64,000 nucleotides of DNA from Isoetes taiwanensis (taxonomy: Eukaryota; Streptophyta; Lycopodiopsida; Isoetales; Isoetaceae), in NCBI GenBank assembly GCA_021234155.1, contig JAJEKV010000035.1, forward strand, positions 9,982,407 to 10,046,406, read 5' to 3'. The notes beneath the pieces are model-generated. The model was not told the origin of the DNA, did no database searches, and saw only the letters and a program-made list of their open reading frames with translations. Positions 11,340 to 23,065 of this stretch are shown here, one piece after another (position 1 is the stretch's first letter; each line of letters opens with the position of its first letter). The translations under genes were made by a program, and so were the position numbers.

Positions 11340-12229
11340 AATATAGCAGTCCATTTTTGGGCTCCTTGTGTCGAATGGCTGGGATTGTTGATGCTCTAGC
11401 TGCCGTGAAGTCCTTTGCTAAGAATTGGGGTCGTCAGCGAGTTGCTGCTCATCGAGGGATTTTGATTGCTCTGTATCAACAATTAGTGGCTTGCAGGTCT
11501 GTTGTACCATCAGATGCCCAGCAGGAGAAGCAGATTTTGGCCAACATTAGACAGATGGAAGCGGAGCAAGTTCATCACGCTCGAGTTAAAGCGGGCCTGC
11601 AGTGGTTCAAAGAGGGGGATCGTTGCACAGGCTTCTTTTTTAGAGCTGCAAAAATTCGGAGACAAGTTTCTGCAATGGTGTCTCTCCAAGTGCAAGATGG
11701 GCCTCTCATCTCTGATCCTCAGCAACTTAAGTTCTTTCTGCATGGCCACTTTTCTTCCTTTTTTGCTTGTCGTCGTCTTCCCTTCCAATCAGATTTTCAG
11801 GAGGCATTACTGGCAAAGATACATCCTATTATATCTGAGGAACAAAGAGCTACTCTAGAAGCAGAGATTACGGTGAATGATTTAGCAGATGCTACCTCCC
11901 TTTTGAAGAAAGGAAAGTGTCCTGGAATTGATGGTATTCCTGTGGAGTTCTTTCAGGAGTTATGGGACTGTGTTGGCGATGATGTGTACGACGCGTTTCA
12001 GGATTTCAAGAGGCAAAGGCATCTAGACAAAATTCTTAACTCGGGCTGCATTTCTCTTATTCCCAAATGTAAGGAACCTTCAACAATTTCGGATTGGCGC
12101 CCTATCACCTTACTATCTTCTGTGTACAAGATTTTTGCTAAAGCTTATGCACAAAAGCTTCGGGATATTCTTGCTGATTCCATATCCTCTACGCGGTCCG
12201 ATTTTTTTGCCAATGACGGTGCATATTAA
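11288..12229 (+). pseudogene. LINE pre-RT and N-terminal half of reverse transcriptase
   Basis: A 313-residue open frame; the LINE part begins near residue 25. Conserved pieces are GLQWFKEGDRCTGFFF, the RT entry KGKCPGIDGIPVEFFQELW and LIPKCKEPSTISDWRPITLL. These are standard plant L1-type blocks preceding the catalytic core. The frame ends after SISSTRSDFF, where normal RTs continue with an RQxGFxxGR-like segment. A frame change, not a domain end, stops it. Confidence 0.85.
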
Positions 12230-13183
12230 ACAATGTAGTCATTTGCCTATGAAGGTATTCTTGGGAGCTCGACTCGGGGCCATGAAATTGTATATTTGAA
12301 TTTGGACTTTGCAAAAGCATATGACGGTGTTGATCGGCCTTCTTAGAGAAATGTCTCTACGCTTTGGTTTTGGTGCACAATTCACGGTGATGTCATGAGG
12401 CTTCATTATTCTTTCGCTCTTCTATTCTCTTCCAAAGGGGAACCCAAAGATTCATTCTTCGGGTGGGTCGTGGCATCCGTCGGGGGCTGCCCTTTAGCTC
12501 CATTGTTATTTCTGATTGTGGCTGAGGTCCTTGCCCAGTCTTCTTTCTTGCCGCACGGGAGGGAATCTTGCACCGGACTTCCTATGAACAATGGCCTGTG
12601 AAGATCTGTAATCAATATGCGGATGACACTTTCCTTTTCCTAGAGGGCGGATGAGCAAAATTTGCAGAATGCCATTTCCTTGTTGGATTCTTTTTCCCTA
12701 GCATCCGGTATTTTTGTGGGTTGGCGTATGTACAAAGACTATGGGCATTGGACTCTCCGGTTCCACCATGTGTAGCTACCTATCCATGGAAGATCCTTCC
12801 CCATGGTAAAGCAACCAAACTTCGGTATCCCCTCGTAGGTGTTCATATCTCATCGGAGATGCGTGGGAGGCGCTGATTAAGGGCTTGGAAAAGCACCTTT
12901 TTGGTGGTCCACAAATGAAGCTTTCCATGGCGGGACGAATTGTTGTGGCTAAGTCGGGTTTTAAGCAAAGACCGATGTGTATATGGCCGTTCATGTTGGC
13001 TCCACATCAAAGATACAACTTCTTGTCGGGGTTGTCGGGAACTTTATCCGGGGAAAGGAGGAGGGTTCTTTGTCAAAGTCGGGTTGGGAAAAATGCATGT
13101 TGCCAAAGCATTTTATGCCTTGGAATGATCAATTTTTCTTTTGCGAGAGCAAGGTGATGATTTCTAAGTTTATTTGAAGAATT
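12230..13183 (+). pseudogene. LINE reverse transcriptase core (frameshifted)
   Basis: The catalytic core is spread over several frames. Motif A, LNLDFAKAYDGVD, lies near 12297-12335. GCPLAPLLFLIVAEVLAQ (motif B region) is near 12487-12540. The YADDTFLFLE box is near 12615-12645. KHLFGGPQMKLSMAGRIVVA, normally in the thumb/connection, follows at 12890-12950. All catalytic Asp are present, but stops and frame changes (for example near 12235, 12345 and 12600) prevent one protein. Several breaks sit at CTG/CAG-like sites. Confidence 0.82.
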
Positions 13184-14281
13184 TTGAATAATGTGGATGA
13201 GTCCCCGGGTTCCCGCCTTGTTTATCAGTCTTTGCAAATGTGCATTTCTTTTGGGTCTCGGTCTCTTAGGCCACTTTTCCCCTGGGCTCTGTTTTATCCA
13301 CTGACGGCATACCCTAATGCGTCTCCATTTCTTAGAGGATTGCTAGTTGCATGGGAGACTGTACAATCTTTGTTTCATTTTCACCATCTTGCGCACACTA
13401 GCATGACGGCAAGTTGTTGGTGGATTCCATTGGACGGTGGTCCTCTAGTTGCTTCAGTCCACCCATTGACGCAGCGTCGATGGAGAGCAGCAGGTGTGCA
13501 TATGGTATCTGATTGGTATAATAATCAAAGGCAGTTGCTGACATGGGAGGAGTTTAGAGCTAAGTTCCTCCTTCTAAGGTGGGATCGAGCTATTTGGCAG
13601 AAGGTGTCTTCAAGTCTTCCTCCAGTAGCACAAGTGGATGACCCCCAGCCTTGGGTAGTTCATGAGCATGTCAAAGCAGATAAGCTGGTGAATTCCATGT
13701 ACAAGGTCTTGCTTGATGCTGACGTCTTGCCTCCTTCGTCCAAGTGGCCTTTGGTCATTCCCAGGGATCGGCAGAAAGCAGTATGGAAATGGGTATGGGA
13801 TAAACTACTCCATCCCAAAGTATCTGTTTTATGGTGGCAAGTCACTCATCGTTGTCTGCGCGTTAATATTCTGGTGCACAGATTTCGTCCAGAGGTATCT
13901 GCACTTTGTCCCTTATGTGCACAGAGGGACGAGACAATTGAGCATTGCTTCTTCCTATGTAGACATGTCAGACATGCTTGGTCGTGGCTTCAAGGCCTCT
14001 TTCATTGCAATTTGAACAGCCAGCAGGTGTTATTAGAAGTCTATCCAAGTAGTTGGGATAATTTGGCAAAAAGGGCATTTCATTTGGCTTCTGCATGGAT
14101 CATCTGGTCCATTTGGAAAAGAAGGAATCTTCTCATATTCAAAGGTCTTGCTTGTTCAGATGCACAGATCCTTCTTGATGCCCAACAACGAATTGTCAAA
14201 GCATTCAGATGCTCATCAATTGCTAATGAGGTGAAGAGCCGTATTTTGGAGCACTATCTTCAGATTCATACCTACTCATGA
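13184..14281 (+). pseudogene. LINE ORF2 C-terminus with zf-RVT zinc-binding domain
   Basis: A 365-residue open frame. The start carries PNASPFLRGLLVAWETV. Residues near 195-260 hold the zf-RVT domain: KAVWKWVWDKLLHPKVSVLW, then CPLCAQRDETIEHCFFLC with the Cys-x2-Cys and His-x-x-x-x-Cys ligands, and HVRHAWSWL. The end, WIIWSIWKRRNLLIFKG, is also typical of plant LINE ORF2. This part is uninterrupted, but it is separated from the RT core by frameshifts. Confidence 0.88.
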
Positions 14282-14434
14282 GTTTTTGCTTGCTCTTTAT
14301 ATTGTTTGGATGTTGTATTTGAGTGGGGTGGTTTTGCTCTGGTGGACATTCTCTCCACTGAGTTATTAGTCCCCATTGTACTCTGTAACTTTCTCTGGAT
14401 AATAAAGGCTCAAGTCCTTCAAAAAAAAAAAAAA

Positions 14435-14532
14435 AAAGTTTAATATGACTTAGCAAATTATAACCTAGCATAAATCCCAACTTGTAGGATCACAAGCTTT
14501 CTCTGAGAATATTTTTTGGCTGTCATACAACA
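14435..14532 (-). repeat. Copia 3' LTR remnant
   Basis: From GTTTAATATGACTTAGC to GTCATACAACA this matches 18659-18754 apart from a few bases. The other ~490 bp are absent. Confidence 0.9.
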
Positions 14533-14545
14533 TTCCCCCATCAGA
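14533..14545 (-). other. Copia polypurine tract
   Basis: On the minus strand TGATGGGGGAA lies immediately 5' of the LTR, as expected for the plus-strand primer. Confidence 0.8.
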
Positions 14546-14601
14546 TAATATTCTTCATTTCAGATGAACTTCAAAGGGTTACTGAACTTGCTGAATGTTT
14601 G

Positions 14602-14952
14602 TTAAGAAGTAATAAAACCTGTAACACCAAGCAATGCTCTAAACTTCCTGAACTTAACTTGTGTAAGGGCTTTCGTAAAGATGTCTATAGCTTGATCTTG
14701 AGTGCCTATAAATTCCACTGACACATATTTCTTAGCAACCATTTCCCTGATAAAGTGCATATGTAGTTCAATGTGTTTGGTCCTTTGATGCAATACAGGA
14801 TTTTTTGTAATAGCAATGCAGCTTTGACTATCACATAATAAAATAGTGGCACTTACTTGCATTATGCCTAGTCCATTTAGTAATCTTCTGGCCCAAACAA
14901 CCTCCTTGGCAGCAAGTGTGGTGGCTGCATATTCAGCCTCAGCTGAAGACAT
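14602..14952 (-). pseudogene. Copia RNase H domain
   Basis: A 116-residue minus-strand frame starting SSAEAEYAATTLAAKEVVWA, the standard copia RNase H entry with its catalytic Glu. It continues ILLCDSQSCIAITKNPVLHQ and KHIELHMHFIREMV and ends near FTKALTQVKF. The block is colinear with intact copia elements and would degrade the RNA strand of the RNA-DNA hybrid. It is separated from RT upstream by a frame change near 15000-15150. Confidence 0.92.
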
Positions 14953-15156
14953 GGCAGTGCTTGATTATTTCTTTGATTTCCATATTATGGCTGCTCCTCC
15001 AAGCATTAATGAGAACCCTGATGTGGATTTCCTACTGTCCAAATCTGAGCCCCAATCTGCATCACAATATCCTTTGAGTGTTAGATCATCATTTGAATAG
15101 CATATGCCCTGATCTTGAGTTCCCGTAAGAAATCTCAGAATCCTTTTTGCTGCTAT

Positions 15157-16004
15157 TCAGTGTTGTTTCCCTAGATGGCTTGTATATCTGCTTAATAGGT
15201 TGACAGAGAAGGCAATGTCAGGACGTGTACAATTACTAATATATAGCAAACAATCCAATAATTCCCTATATGGTGTCTCTTCCATTTCAGGACACATGTC
15301 CTCTGATATAGCATGACCAGGTACTAAAGGAGTGTCAACTGTCTTACAATCATTCATCCCAAATCTCTCTAGTATGCTTTGAATGTTTGATGTTTGTGTG
15401 AGAGTGAGTTTCCTGTTTGTCCTGTCTCTATGCACTTCAATTCCCAAAAATCTCTTCAGCTCACCTAGGTCAGTCATTTTAAATTTCTCCTTTAGCATAG
15501 CTTTGTTGTAGTTTAGGCATTCCATAGTATTTGAAATCATGATGCAATCATCCACATATAGAGCAATGACGCAATAACTGCCACTTTGTTTTAGAACATA
15601 AATATTACCATCACTTTGCAGTTTATTGAAGCCCTTTTTTCTGAGATATTCATCCATGCAGATATACCACTGTCTGTGTGCTTGTTTGAGTCCATAAACA
15701 ACCCTCTTTAATTTTCATACGAAGTTACATCCAACCTCAAAGCCTTGTGGTTGTTCCATGAAGATCTCCTCATCTAGTTGAGCATTTAAGAAGGCAGTAC
15801 TGACATCCATGTGATGTATATCAAGATTCTTGGCATTTGCAAATGCTAATAACATTCTTATACTTGCCAATTTGACTATTGATGAGAAGGTCTCATCATA
15901 ATCAAACCCCTTTCTTTGAGAGAATCCTTTAGCAACTAATCTGGTCTTATATTTCTGCCCTTTTCCATCTGACTCAGGTTTAAGTCTAAAAATCCATTTG
16001 TTTT
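15157..16004 (-). pseudogene. Copia reverse transcriptase
   Basis: The frame 15157-15657 (166 aa) holds the second half of RT: GSYCVIALYVDDCIMIS with the YVDD catalytic pair, MTDLGELKRFLGIEV, TPYRELLDCLLYISNCTRPD and IAFSVNLLSRY. Text upstream (15660-16004, also minus) carries AFLNAQLDEEIFMEQPQGF-like and YGLKQAHRQWYICMD-like blocks of the first half, interrupted by stops. The enzyme copies element RNA in virus-like particles. One stop near 15717 and a frame change near 15657 make this copy inactive as written. Confidence 0.9.
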
Positions 16005-16376
16005 TTACAATATTGTTTCCACTAGGTCAACTAGTTCATAGGTTTGTGTTCTTTGAAAAGCATTCATTTCCTCTTTCATGGCTTTCTTCCAGCATAATGA
16101 ATCATTTGCAATCGCATATTCTTCATAGCAGGAGGGCACATTAGGTTCTAGAATAGCTAGAATTTGTTTAAGTTCAGGTTTCTCTGTAAATCTCCTACTT
16201 CTTCCTTCATCACTTCTTCCATATTTATTTACATCAATTTCCAAATCATCCTTGAGCCTTTCTGCTTCTGTCTTTCTTTTTCTATGTTTCAACACATTGT
16301 CCTCATGATGTACAGTAGGCTGGATCCTTTCATTTATCCCATTCCTTTCATTCTCAACATACTTGGTGTTTGTCAT
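16005..16376 (-). pseudogene. Copia linker between integrase and RT
   Basis: A 123-residue frame, Lys/Arg/Glu-rich at its start, ending with PSCYEEYAIANDSLCWKKAM, KEEMNAFQRTQTYELVDL. The W-x-x-AM-x-EE-x-x-A/F pattern marks the start of copia RT (RVT_2 family). Confidence 0.85.
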
Positions 16377-16559
16377 GTTTTCAGAATAGTTGCCATTGGT
16401 GCCTTTATCATCACAAATTTATGCTTTTGCATAATCATTATCCACACCTATAGTTTTATTCTCTTTATTTGTATTTTCAATTTCCTTTAGTTTCTCCTTC
16501 TCTTTATGCTTGTATAGAGTACTTTCATAATGTTACATCTCGACTTAATATAATTCTCC

Positions 16560-17324
16560 TTTTTGTTGGCTCATATAATTGATACCCCGTTGAATGTTCA
16601 TCATAACCTATGAGGTAGCACAGGCAAGCCCTATCATCTAGTTTCTTTCTAACTTCTTCTGGTATATGAGCATATGCTGCACATCCATATACTTTATAAT
16701 CTTGAAAAGAAGATTCAGTCCCATACCATAATTTATCAGGTGCTTCTCCATTTGTACTCCTTGTAGGTAGCTTGTTTTGGATGTTTGCTGCTTATGTGGG
16801 GGCTTCCTCCCACAAAAAGTTTGGCAGGCCAGCATGTTTGAGCATAGATCTCACTGCATTAAGCAGTGATCTATTCTTTCTCTCTACTACTCCATTTTGT
16901 TAGGGTGTGTGTGAGCATGTGAGTTGCCTTTTAATCCCATGATTTAGACAATACTTGTTAAACCTATAAGAAACAAATTCACCTCCTCTGTCAGTTCTCA
17001 AACATTTAGTTTTCTTACCAGTTGCCTTTTTGCTTCAGTTTGAAATATTCTGAATGCTTCAAAAGCTTGATCTTTGGTCTTTAGAGTATAGCATTTAGTT
17101 TTTCTAGTTAGATCATCTGTAAAGGTGATGAAATACCTTCTCCCATGTATACTCCTTACACTTAATGGTCCACATAGATCACTGTGCACAATTTCCAAGA
17201 TTTCTTTTGCCCTTCTTGCATGCTTTAGAAATGGCAATCTGTTGTTTTTCCCTAATAGACAGCCTTCACACTTAAGGTGTTCAACCTTATTTTCTTCTCC
17301 TATAATCAGCCCCTTTTTAATCAT
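16560..17324 (-). pseudogene. Copia integrase core and C-terminal part
   Basis: The frame 16998-17324 contains CEGCLLGKNNRLPFLKHA (end of GAG-pre-integrase), then HSDLCGPLSVRSIHGRRYF and FTDDLTRKTKCYTLK, the first catalytic Asp region of the DDE integrase. Downstream fragments to about 16640 read QNGVVERKNRSLLNAVRSML after an in-frame stop, LPNFLWEEAPT, and then HIPEEVRKKLDDRACLCYLI in broken frames. It would insert the cDNA. At least two stops and a frame change disrupt it. Confidence 0.88.
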
Positions 17325-17722
17325 GTAATTTTGTTTGCATGGGTGTGTCCCAGCCTCTCATGCCATAATTGTAAGGTTGGTATCCTTACTGTATTGATTG
17401 TATCAGTCACATCATTATAGAAGCCAAAAAGCTTGCCAATACGCTTCCCAAGAAACTTGATTTTATTATGCATCATCACTTTACAAAATAGCTTTTCAAA
17501 AACCACTTGATATCCAAGATTCACTAATTGTGTAACAGAAATGAGATTCTTGACTATATTAGAAACACAAAATACTTTTTCTAGCATGACAATTTTCCCT
17601 TCTAAATCATATAGTTCCAAAAGCCCTTCTTCTTCAACTTTTTCTAGTTTCCCATCTCCCATTGAGACAAAGCTGGAATTTTTTCTAGTCTTCTCCTTTA
17701 GCCTGCGTCTGGATTTTATCAT
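17321..17722 (-). pseudogene. Copia protease end and GAG-pre-integrase domain
   Basis: A 133-residue frame: VFCVSNIVKNLISVTQLVNL is the post-protease segment and LQLWHERLGHTHANKI is the GAG-pre-integrase zinc-binding signature (LWHxRLGH). Just upstream, minus-strand text near 17720-17760 reads NLFVIDSGAERSMI in shifted frames, the retropepsin Asp-Ser-Gly site. Confidence 0.88.
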
Positions 17723-17779
17723 GCTTCTTTCAGCTCCACTATCTATGACAAATAGGTTACCATCATCCTTAGAAATTTT

Positions 17780-18135
17780 TCAGAAACTGAGAAAATTTTT
17801 GAAGTTGTTACCTCTGCATTTTCGTCCATTTCTTCTTGAGGTTCTTTTTGTTATTCTGGATGCATTAGTTGAGCTTCCTTCTCCATTTGGATTTAGTCTT
17901 GAATTTGCAGACAAACCCCCTCCTCTAGCTTCTCCTGCTGTTGAGCTTGCAGCAGCAATACTTGTAGCAGATGTATCTTCTACATTATCTTCATCTTCAT
18001 TGGGATATACAAGTTCCCAAAGTTCTTCCACCTCCAAGATGTGCATAATCTGGTTTTTCTAGATTTGAAACCCTGGTCCTCCTTTATAAACTTCAACTGC
18101 ATTGAGTAGACTTGCTCCAAATCTACTTGCCATGA
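17780..18135 (-). pseudogene. Copia gag, shortened and broken
   Basis: The minus strand reads MASRFGASLLNAVEVYKGG from about 18135, a usual copia gag start. It meets a stop near 18060, then continues MHILEVEELWELVYPNEDED and a Ser/Gly/Asn-rich tail, RITKRTSRRNGRKCRGNNF. A normal gag is about 250-300 residues with a CCHC knuckle; neither the length nor a complete knuckle is present here, so an internal deletion is likely. Confidence 0.65.
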
Positions 18136-18150
18136 CCTTTAACCTGGAGT

Positions 18151-18162
18151 GCTCTAATACCA
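18151..18162 (-). other. Copia primer-binding site (initiator Met tRNA)
   Basis: The minus strand reads TGGTATTAGAGC two bases inside the 5' LTR, one mismatch from the plant tRNA-iMet complement TGGTATCAGAGC. Confidence 0.88.
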
Positions 18163-18164
18163 CT

Positions 18165-18754
18165 TGTTGTTAGTTCAACTTGTTTAAATCAATTCTCTAG
18201 TAATCTCAATAGAAATATCAATGTTCAACAACCAAAGAATTCAATAATGAATTAGCTTTCAACCTTGATTTAATTTAACTAGACAATACCATTAACCATT
18301 GAATTCACAATTTTGCAAAACACTGTAGCTTTGGTATTGACTGAACTACTGTAGCAACATTGACCTTATTTGTTGACCTGTTATTTGGTAGATCCGGCTC
18401 ACTCAGAGTTAGATCTATAGTTCATAGATATATGTAGATCAATGGATCCGGCGGTCAGGCAACCGAGATTCACAGGCCGACGGTTTTGCCTCCACTGAGT
18501 ATTTAAATACAGACTTGCGTTGAGCTTATTTGTTAGCTTAAATAGGAAATAGGATTTCCCTCTAAACATTCGATGGTCTTCAACTTAAACCTTTAACCTG
18601 TTAATATTCAAAGAGCAATATATCACCCCATGTGACTATTGCTCATAAGTAGCAAATAAGTTTAATATGACTTAGCAAATTATAACCTAGCATAAATCCC
18701 AACTTGTAGGATCACAAGCTTTCTCTGAGAATATTGTCTGACTGTCATACAACA
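18165..18754 (-). repeat. Copia 5' LTR, 590 bp
   Basis: It begins TGTTGTTAG and ends ATACAACA (plus-strand view), giving TGTTG...CAACA inverted termini. Its last 96 bp recur at 14435-14532. Confidence 0.88.
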
Positions 18755-20715
18755 AGGATTCTAAATGTACTTATATTTTTCCACCCCTATAAATCTATTT
18801 TTGGAAGCTTTTGTGACATCAACATCATCTTCATGTCCTTTTCATGTCCTCTTCAATATCAAAATTTTCAGCTGGAGGAACAATTGAATGATTTAGACTG
18901 AAGCACAATATGTTGTCTTTGGGCATTCGATGCTTTTGAATATGCAGTCACGGCTCCAGTTTGTTGAATCTCCTTAGGTTTTATTCTCATGAGCTCTTAA
19001 GGAGAATAACATTTCAGCAATATGTGAACATTATTGAATGTATATAACAGTGGATAATCACTGAGCTTCAATTGCCGCATCTGTTCCTAAGCAAATTGGC
19101 ATCAGTTATAGTCTCTTCATTAATAATTGATAAGACTTAATGGCCTCAATTTTGCAACTATTCAAAGCATGAAATTCCAACAGATTGTGACTAATACAAT
19201 GGCGATATTGCTTATTACTGAATTGCCAATTTCCACCTGTTGGCAGGACAGACTGCACAAAACATTGCTACTTTGGCACTAACATCTCATATAATGGTGG
19301 TTATTCAGTGCAGATAGAACGGGCTAGTTTGATAGGAAGCACGAATAGGGTACATGTTGTGTGTGATCTGGGGTATCTATTCTTCTCATATGTCTGCACT
19401 CTCCTTCTGAGCTTGACTTCTTCAAGCATAGTCGACAGGGTTTTTCTATAGGCTGAGAGTAGATTCTTTCTAGGGTTTGCAATCCACGCTATGCCTTTAT
19501 TCTCATGTTTATGCAACTTACATCACAAATGCATTATTTAGAATACTATCAAGATTAACTTGGCCTTTAAACATAGTAGTGTCATATTAAACAAGCCGTG
19601 AAAGTGAACACTTTATGTCTCCAGCTTCTTTAAGGTGTCTCTAGCAGCTGGCGTTTGTTATTGTCGCTCAAATCCTGCCCAAATCTATAGGATTCTGTTG
19701 CTTCGTACTGCTCATTTCAGGCATGCTCTGAAGAATAATATGCAAAAAGGAATATGATGATGACTGAAACTGCAAATTGGAAAAGAACATGTAATGGCAT
19801 TTAATGATAATGCCTTTTCCATTATGGGATTTATGCTTTGTCCTTAGTTTTTAAGTTAGACGCATGTATTTTTGCCATGTTCTGTTGTGCCACAGATTTG
19901 AAAAAATATCAATTTGATATGGTTGCACAACATGCTGAATATGAACCACTACAATAATTTTCATTGAACAGTAAGTGCATTTATTGGACCTAGCAAGAAG
20001 ATTTCACATGCTTTATTTGATCTTCACAGAGATTGCATAAATAAATGATTTGCTATGCAAATTATCCATGTGCTATCGTTATCTCTCTATCCTATTGAAT
20101 CTATTCTTTGACGCAGAAGCCATGTATGAACACAAACTGTTAACAAACTCAATGGCTACTTGAAATGAGATGACTTCTTTTAGAGCAGTTTAGTTGCAGG
20201 TGGTTGCAAGCCATGACTTGACATCACATGCAAGATGGTTAATGTAATTTCTAGCTTTTATGACTCACCATTTTGGTACCTGCTGAAAGGTCATAATCAT
20301 GTAGCAAAGGATTTTAGCAACGTCATAAGAATAGAAGGAACTATCAGAGCTATGTTTTTTGATACTTCTGAGCCAGATGGCCCAGAATATTGATCTCGAA
20401 TCTACAATTGCTGCTTTAACCCTCAAGGAACACAGCAAAACAGAGTTGAGAGAATACATATGGGACATAGGCAAGATGCATAGAACTTTTACCTTATGAA
20501 CATATAGATGAGGGTTTTGTAGCATAGGAAATCCTATTATAGTTCCATGCCTCATTTTGAATTTTAAATGGTGGTGATCTGGCATGGCGGAGACAAGGTA
20601 ACTATGTATATTTCAATTATTTTGTTGTGTTGTAGGGTTCTGTAGCATCAGATGTTTCATTTGGAACTCCACGTTTCATTTGGAAATGTATGTAACAGAC
20701 TTTAGATAACATAAT
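18755..20715. other. Intergenic region with no recognised gene
   Basis: About 2 kb, AT-rich, between the copia LTR and copy B. The longest frames (19301-19516 minus and 20265-20585 minus) match no family known to me and lack domain-like composition. It could contain introns or UTR of a host gene, but nothing supports a model. Confidence 0.5.
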
Positions 20716-20959
20716 GATAACAATGAGGTTATTGGATTTTGCAGGGAAATAGTGGAATGATGATGACATAAAGTGTCAATTGTTCCCTACTCTATCTGAT
20801 GCATGTCTGATCAACAGCCATCCTAGGCATTCTTCAAATGCCTCAAATTTTTATTTCTTGATCTATAGGAATAGAATAGAATAGAATAGTTTTTTTAACG
20901 TCCACGGAGACCAATAGGAAGGAAGGAAGGAAGGAAGGAAGTATATTTTAACGTCCGCG

Positions 20960-22270
20960 GAGGCCAAACTTGACCTATGAGACGGTACATGCAGTATACA
21001 AAGCAGATAAAACCACGTCAAAAAGACAAATGCTACTATACAATATGTCCCTACTACTGGGATGAAAAAACCCCCACATGGGAGGAAAAACCCTGGTAGT
21101 AGGCTCTCAGATCCCTTGTCCTGTAAGGGATTCTCTGACTGTAGAGACTTGCAAAATGTAGGATGCGAGACGTGCAACCATTGGCGATGCCAGCAATTGA
21201 TGCAGTGGTGCCTCAGAGCATCTAAGATCAGCATGTGTTGCTCGGATATGCGTATATGCCGGACACTCTTGCAGAGCATGGTGCTCATCCTCTCTGTCGC
21301 GCATGTGGCAACTTGGCATATTCTCTCATGCCGGGGATTCTCGCCCCTCCATCCGTAGTCCAACGACTGTTTCAATTCGAGATGATGGGACCCCCGTCCT
21401 CACGGGAGGCAATAGCTCTCCGTTTCTTCATAGAGATATGCGCTTTCAAGTACTGGTGTGGGCCATGTTCGGTGTTGGATTAACTTGCGATGGTAGTGCT
21501 CTGTTTTTAGGCTTTGCATGAGTGGCTGCATCCCACGCAGTGGTGGCAAAGCGCTCATTGGGTGTGCGTACCGTCCACGGGCATCAGGCATAGCCACAAT
21601 CTGGCGGTAGTCTATAGACCCGCGTTGCGAACCACCCACGGCGGTGCTCCCGCCCATACCCTCTTGGTCGTTGTGGCTCTTGTGCCAATAACAAAGCCCT
21701 CGGGGGAAGACGTTGTGCATCCATGCTGGTGACCTTGTCGAAATATGCAAGATGTCTGCGCATAGCGGAATGTTGCAGGGGCCAGAACCCAGTCTCATAT
21801 AGCAAAATCTGATAATGCACCGTGTCCTTGATACCTAGATCAGTATGTTAAGAAGGCCTTTTGCACCCTCTCTAGCTTATCCTGTGTGTTCTTGCTAATT
21901 GTTGGACCCCGGACCTCTACCCCATACAACAATACCGGGTTCAATGAGTGCTGCGAGCAAGGTGTGCTCTACGTGCCCAAATCCACATAGGTCTATTCTC
22001 AGAAGAGCAGCTATTATTCTGATGATAGCATCTGTGGCTTTCCATCCCGCTGACCCGTCTTTTCCACACAGTCATCCCATAACATGCTAGCACAAAAAAG
22101 TCGATTCCCAGATACTTGAAGGTCCTTACAACATCCACCTTCTGTCCTCTATAATAGAGATCTGGGATATCATGCTGCGAGGAGAGGACTACCGGGAGCT
22201 TAGTTTTCTGGCAGTTCACCGTCATTCCCTGTTTGTCACGAGAACCCACTAAGAGCATCCAAATGCTGCA
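20960..22270 (-). pseudogene. LINE family 1 post-RT C-terminal region, copy B
   Basis: Fragments read YETGFWPLQHSAMRRHLAYF (21584-21820), then DREDEHHALQECPAYTHIR (21107-21319) and HADLRCSEAPLHQLLASPMV. The His/Cys spacing DEHHALQEC fits the zinc-binding tail of LINE ORF2. Frames change several times, at sites where A has a different reading. Confidence 0.78.
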
Positions 22271-22289
22271 TACCTCGGGCTGTATGGGA

Positions 22290-23065
22290 TAGCAAGTCTA
22301 CATCGTGCGATAGAGCAATTGCCTTATCTTTGTATGCCTCGGTAGCTGCGGGCCACCGCCCCATGTTCTTGCATCCGGGTCTCCAACTTGTCAATGTAGA
22401 GACCAAAGAGCGTTGGAGATAACGGACATCCCTGTTTAACCCCTATGGTGCTAGCAACTACTGATCCGATGCGGGCAATGCAAAGATATATCCCATCATA
22501 GAGTCTATAGATGACATTTTGTAAGTCCTCGTGGGGCATGCGGCGCTGCAAATGCTGCCACAACAGTCCCGAGGGACCATTATCATATGCCGCCTTGAAA
22601 TCTCTTAAACAAAGAAGATACAGTCACGCCGGCGCATTGTAGTAGCTTCCATAAGGATTCCGAGAGTGAATATATGGTCGATTGTGGGGAGGGCGGGGCA
22701 AAACCCGATGCGCCAATCGTGACGCGCCTCGATCTTCCTCATTGCCGGAAGTTAACTTCTTCTCCACCACACCGCTAAAAGCTTTTGCGGTAATGGGCTC
22801 ACCATGATCATGCGGTAGTTCGCCGAATCATCCTTGTTACTGTCTTATGAATTGGGGTGACCTTGCTAACCATCCACTCTCGGGAGGCCCTCCCTTATGG
22901 CCTGGTTAATGATCGTTGTCGGAGGCCCGGCAAAAGCTGGCCCACCCCATTTCAATAACTTCGCTTGAAGTCCCCGCAAGTCCCCGGCTTTGCCATTAGC
23001 CGGGTGTCTAAGGCCCTGTTGGATGTCTTCCTCCGTGAGCTCTGGCATTTCTCCTACGATCACGG
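22290..23065 (-). pseudogene. LINE family 1 reverse transcriptase, copy B
   Basis: The fragment 22866-23063 has LTEEDIQQGLRHPANGKAGD and LKWGGPAFAGPPTTIINQAI. The fragment 22324-22563 has GVKQGCPLSPTLFGLYIDKL. The YADD box lies near 22290-22320 in a damaged frame. Together they cover the same RT blocks as A 1452-2330. Confidence 0.85.

Larger units (their letters stand above)
11340..14434 (+). mobile_element. 5'-truncated L1-like LINE (zf-RVT family)
   Basis: On the plus strand the order is pre-RT, RT, zf-RVT tail, then a 3' UTR ending CAAGTCCTTC and a 16-base poly(A) at 14419-14434. The endonuclease is missing, as in a typical 5' truncation by target-primed reverse transcription. The poly(A) abuts the remnant of a copia LTR at 14435, but the rest of that LTR is not found upstream, so a deletion also occurred. 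It belongs to the same family as 33549-34700 (shared SPFLxGLLxAW and the 3' end TTCAAAA). Confidence 0.88.
14435..18754 (-). mobile_element. Ty1/copia LTR retrotransposon with truncated left LTR
   Basis: Read on the minus strand: full 5' LTR (18165-18754), Met-tRNA primer site, short broken gag, GAG-pre-integrase, integrase, RT, RNase H, polypurine tract, then only 98 bp of the 3' LTR (14435-14532). Integrase before RT is the copia order. The missing LTR part abuts the poly(A) of the neighbouring LINE. The internal region is about 3.6 kb, shorter than the usual 4-5 kb, mostly because gag is shortened. No target duplication can be checked because the left end is lost. Confidence 0.9.

Noticed and set aside
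20265-20585. 106-residue minus-strand ORF as a gene
   Set aside because: No recognisable domain, AT-rich surroundings and no second copy to test; not supported.
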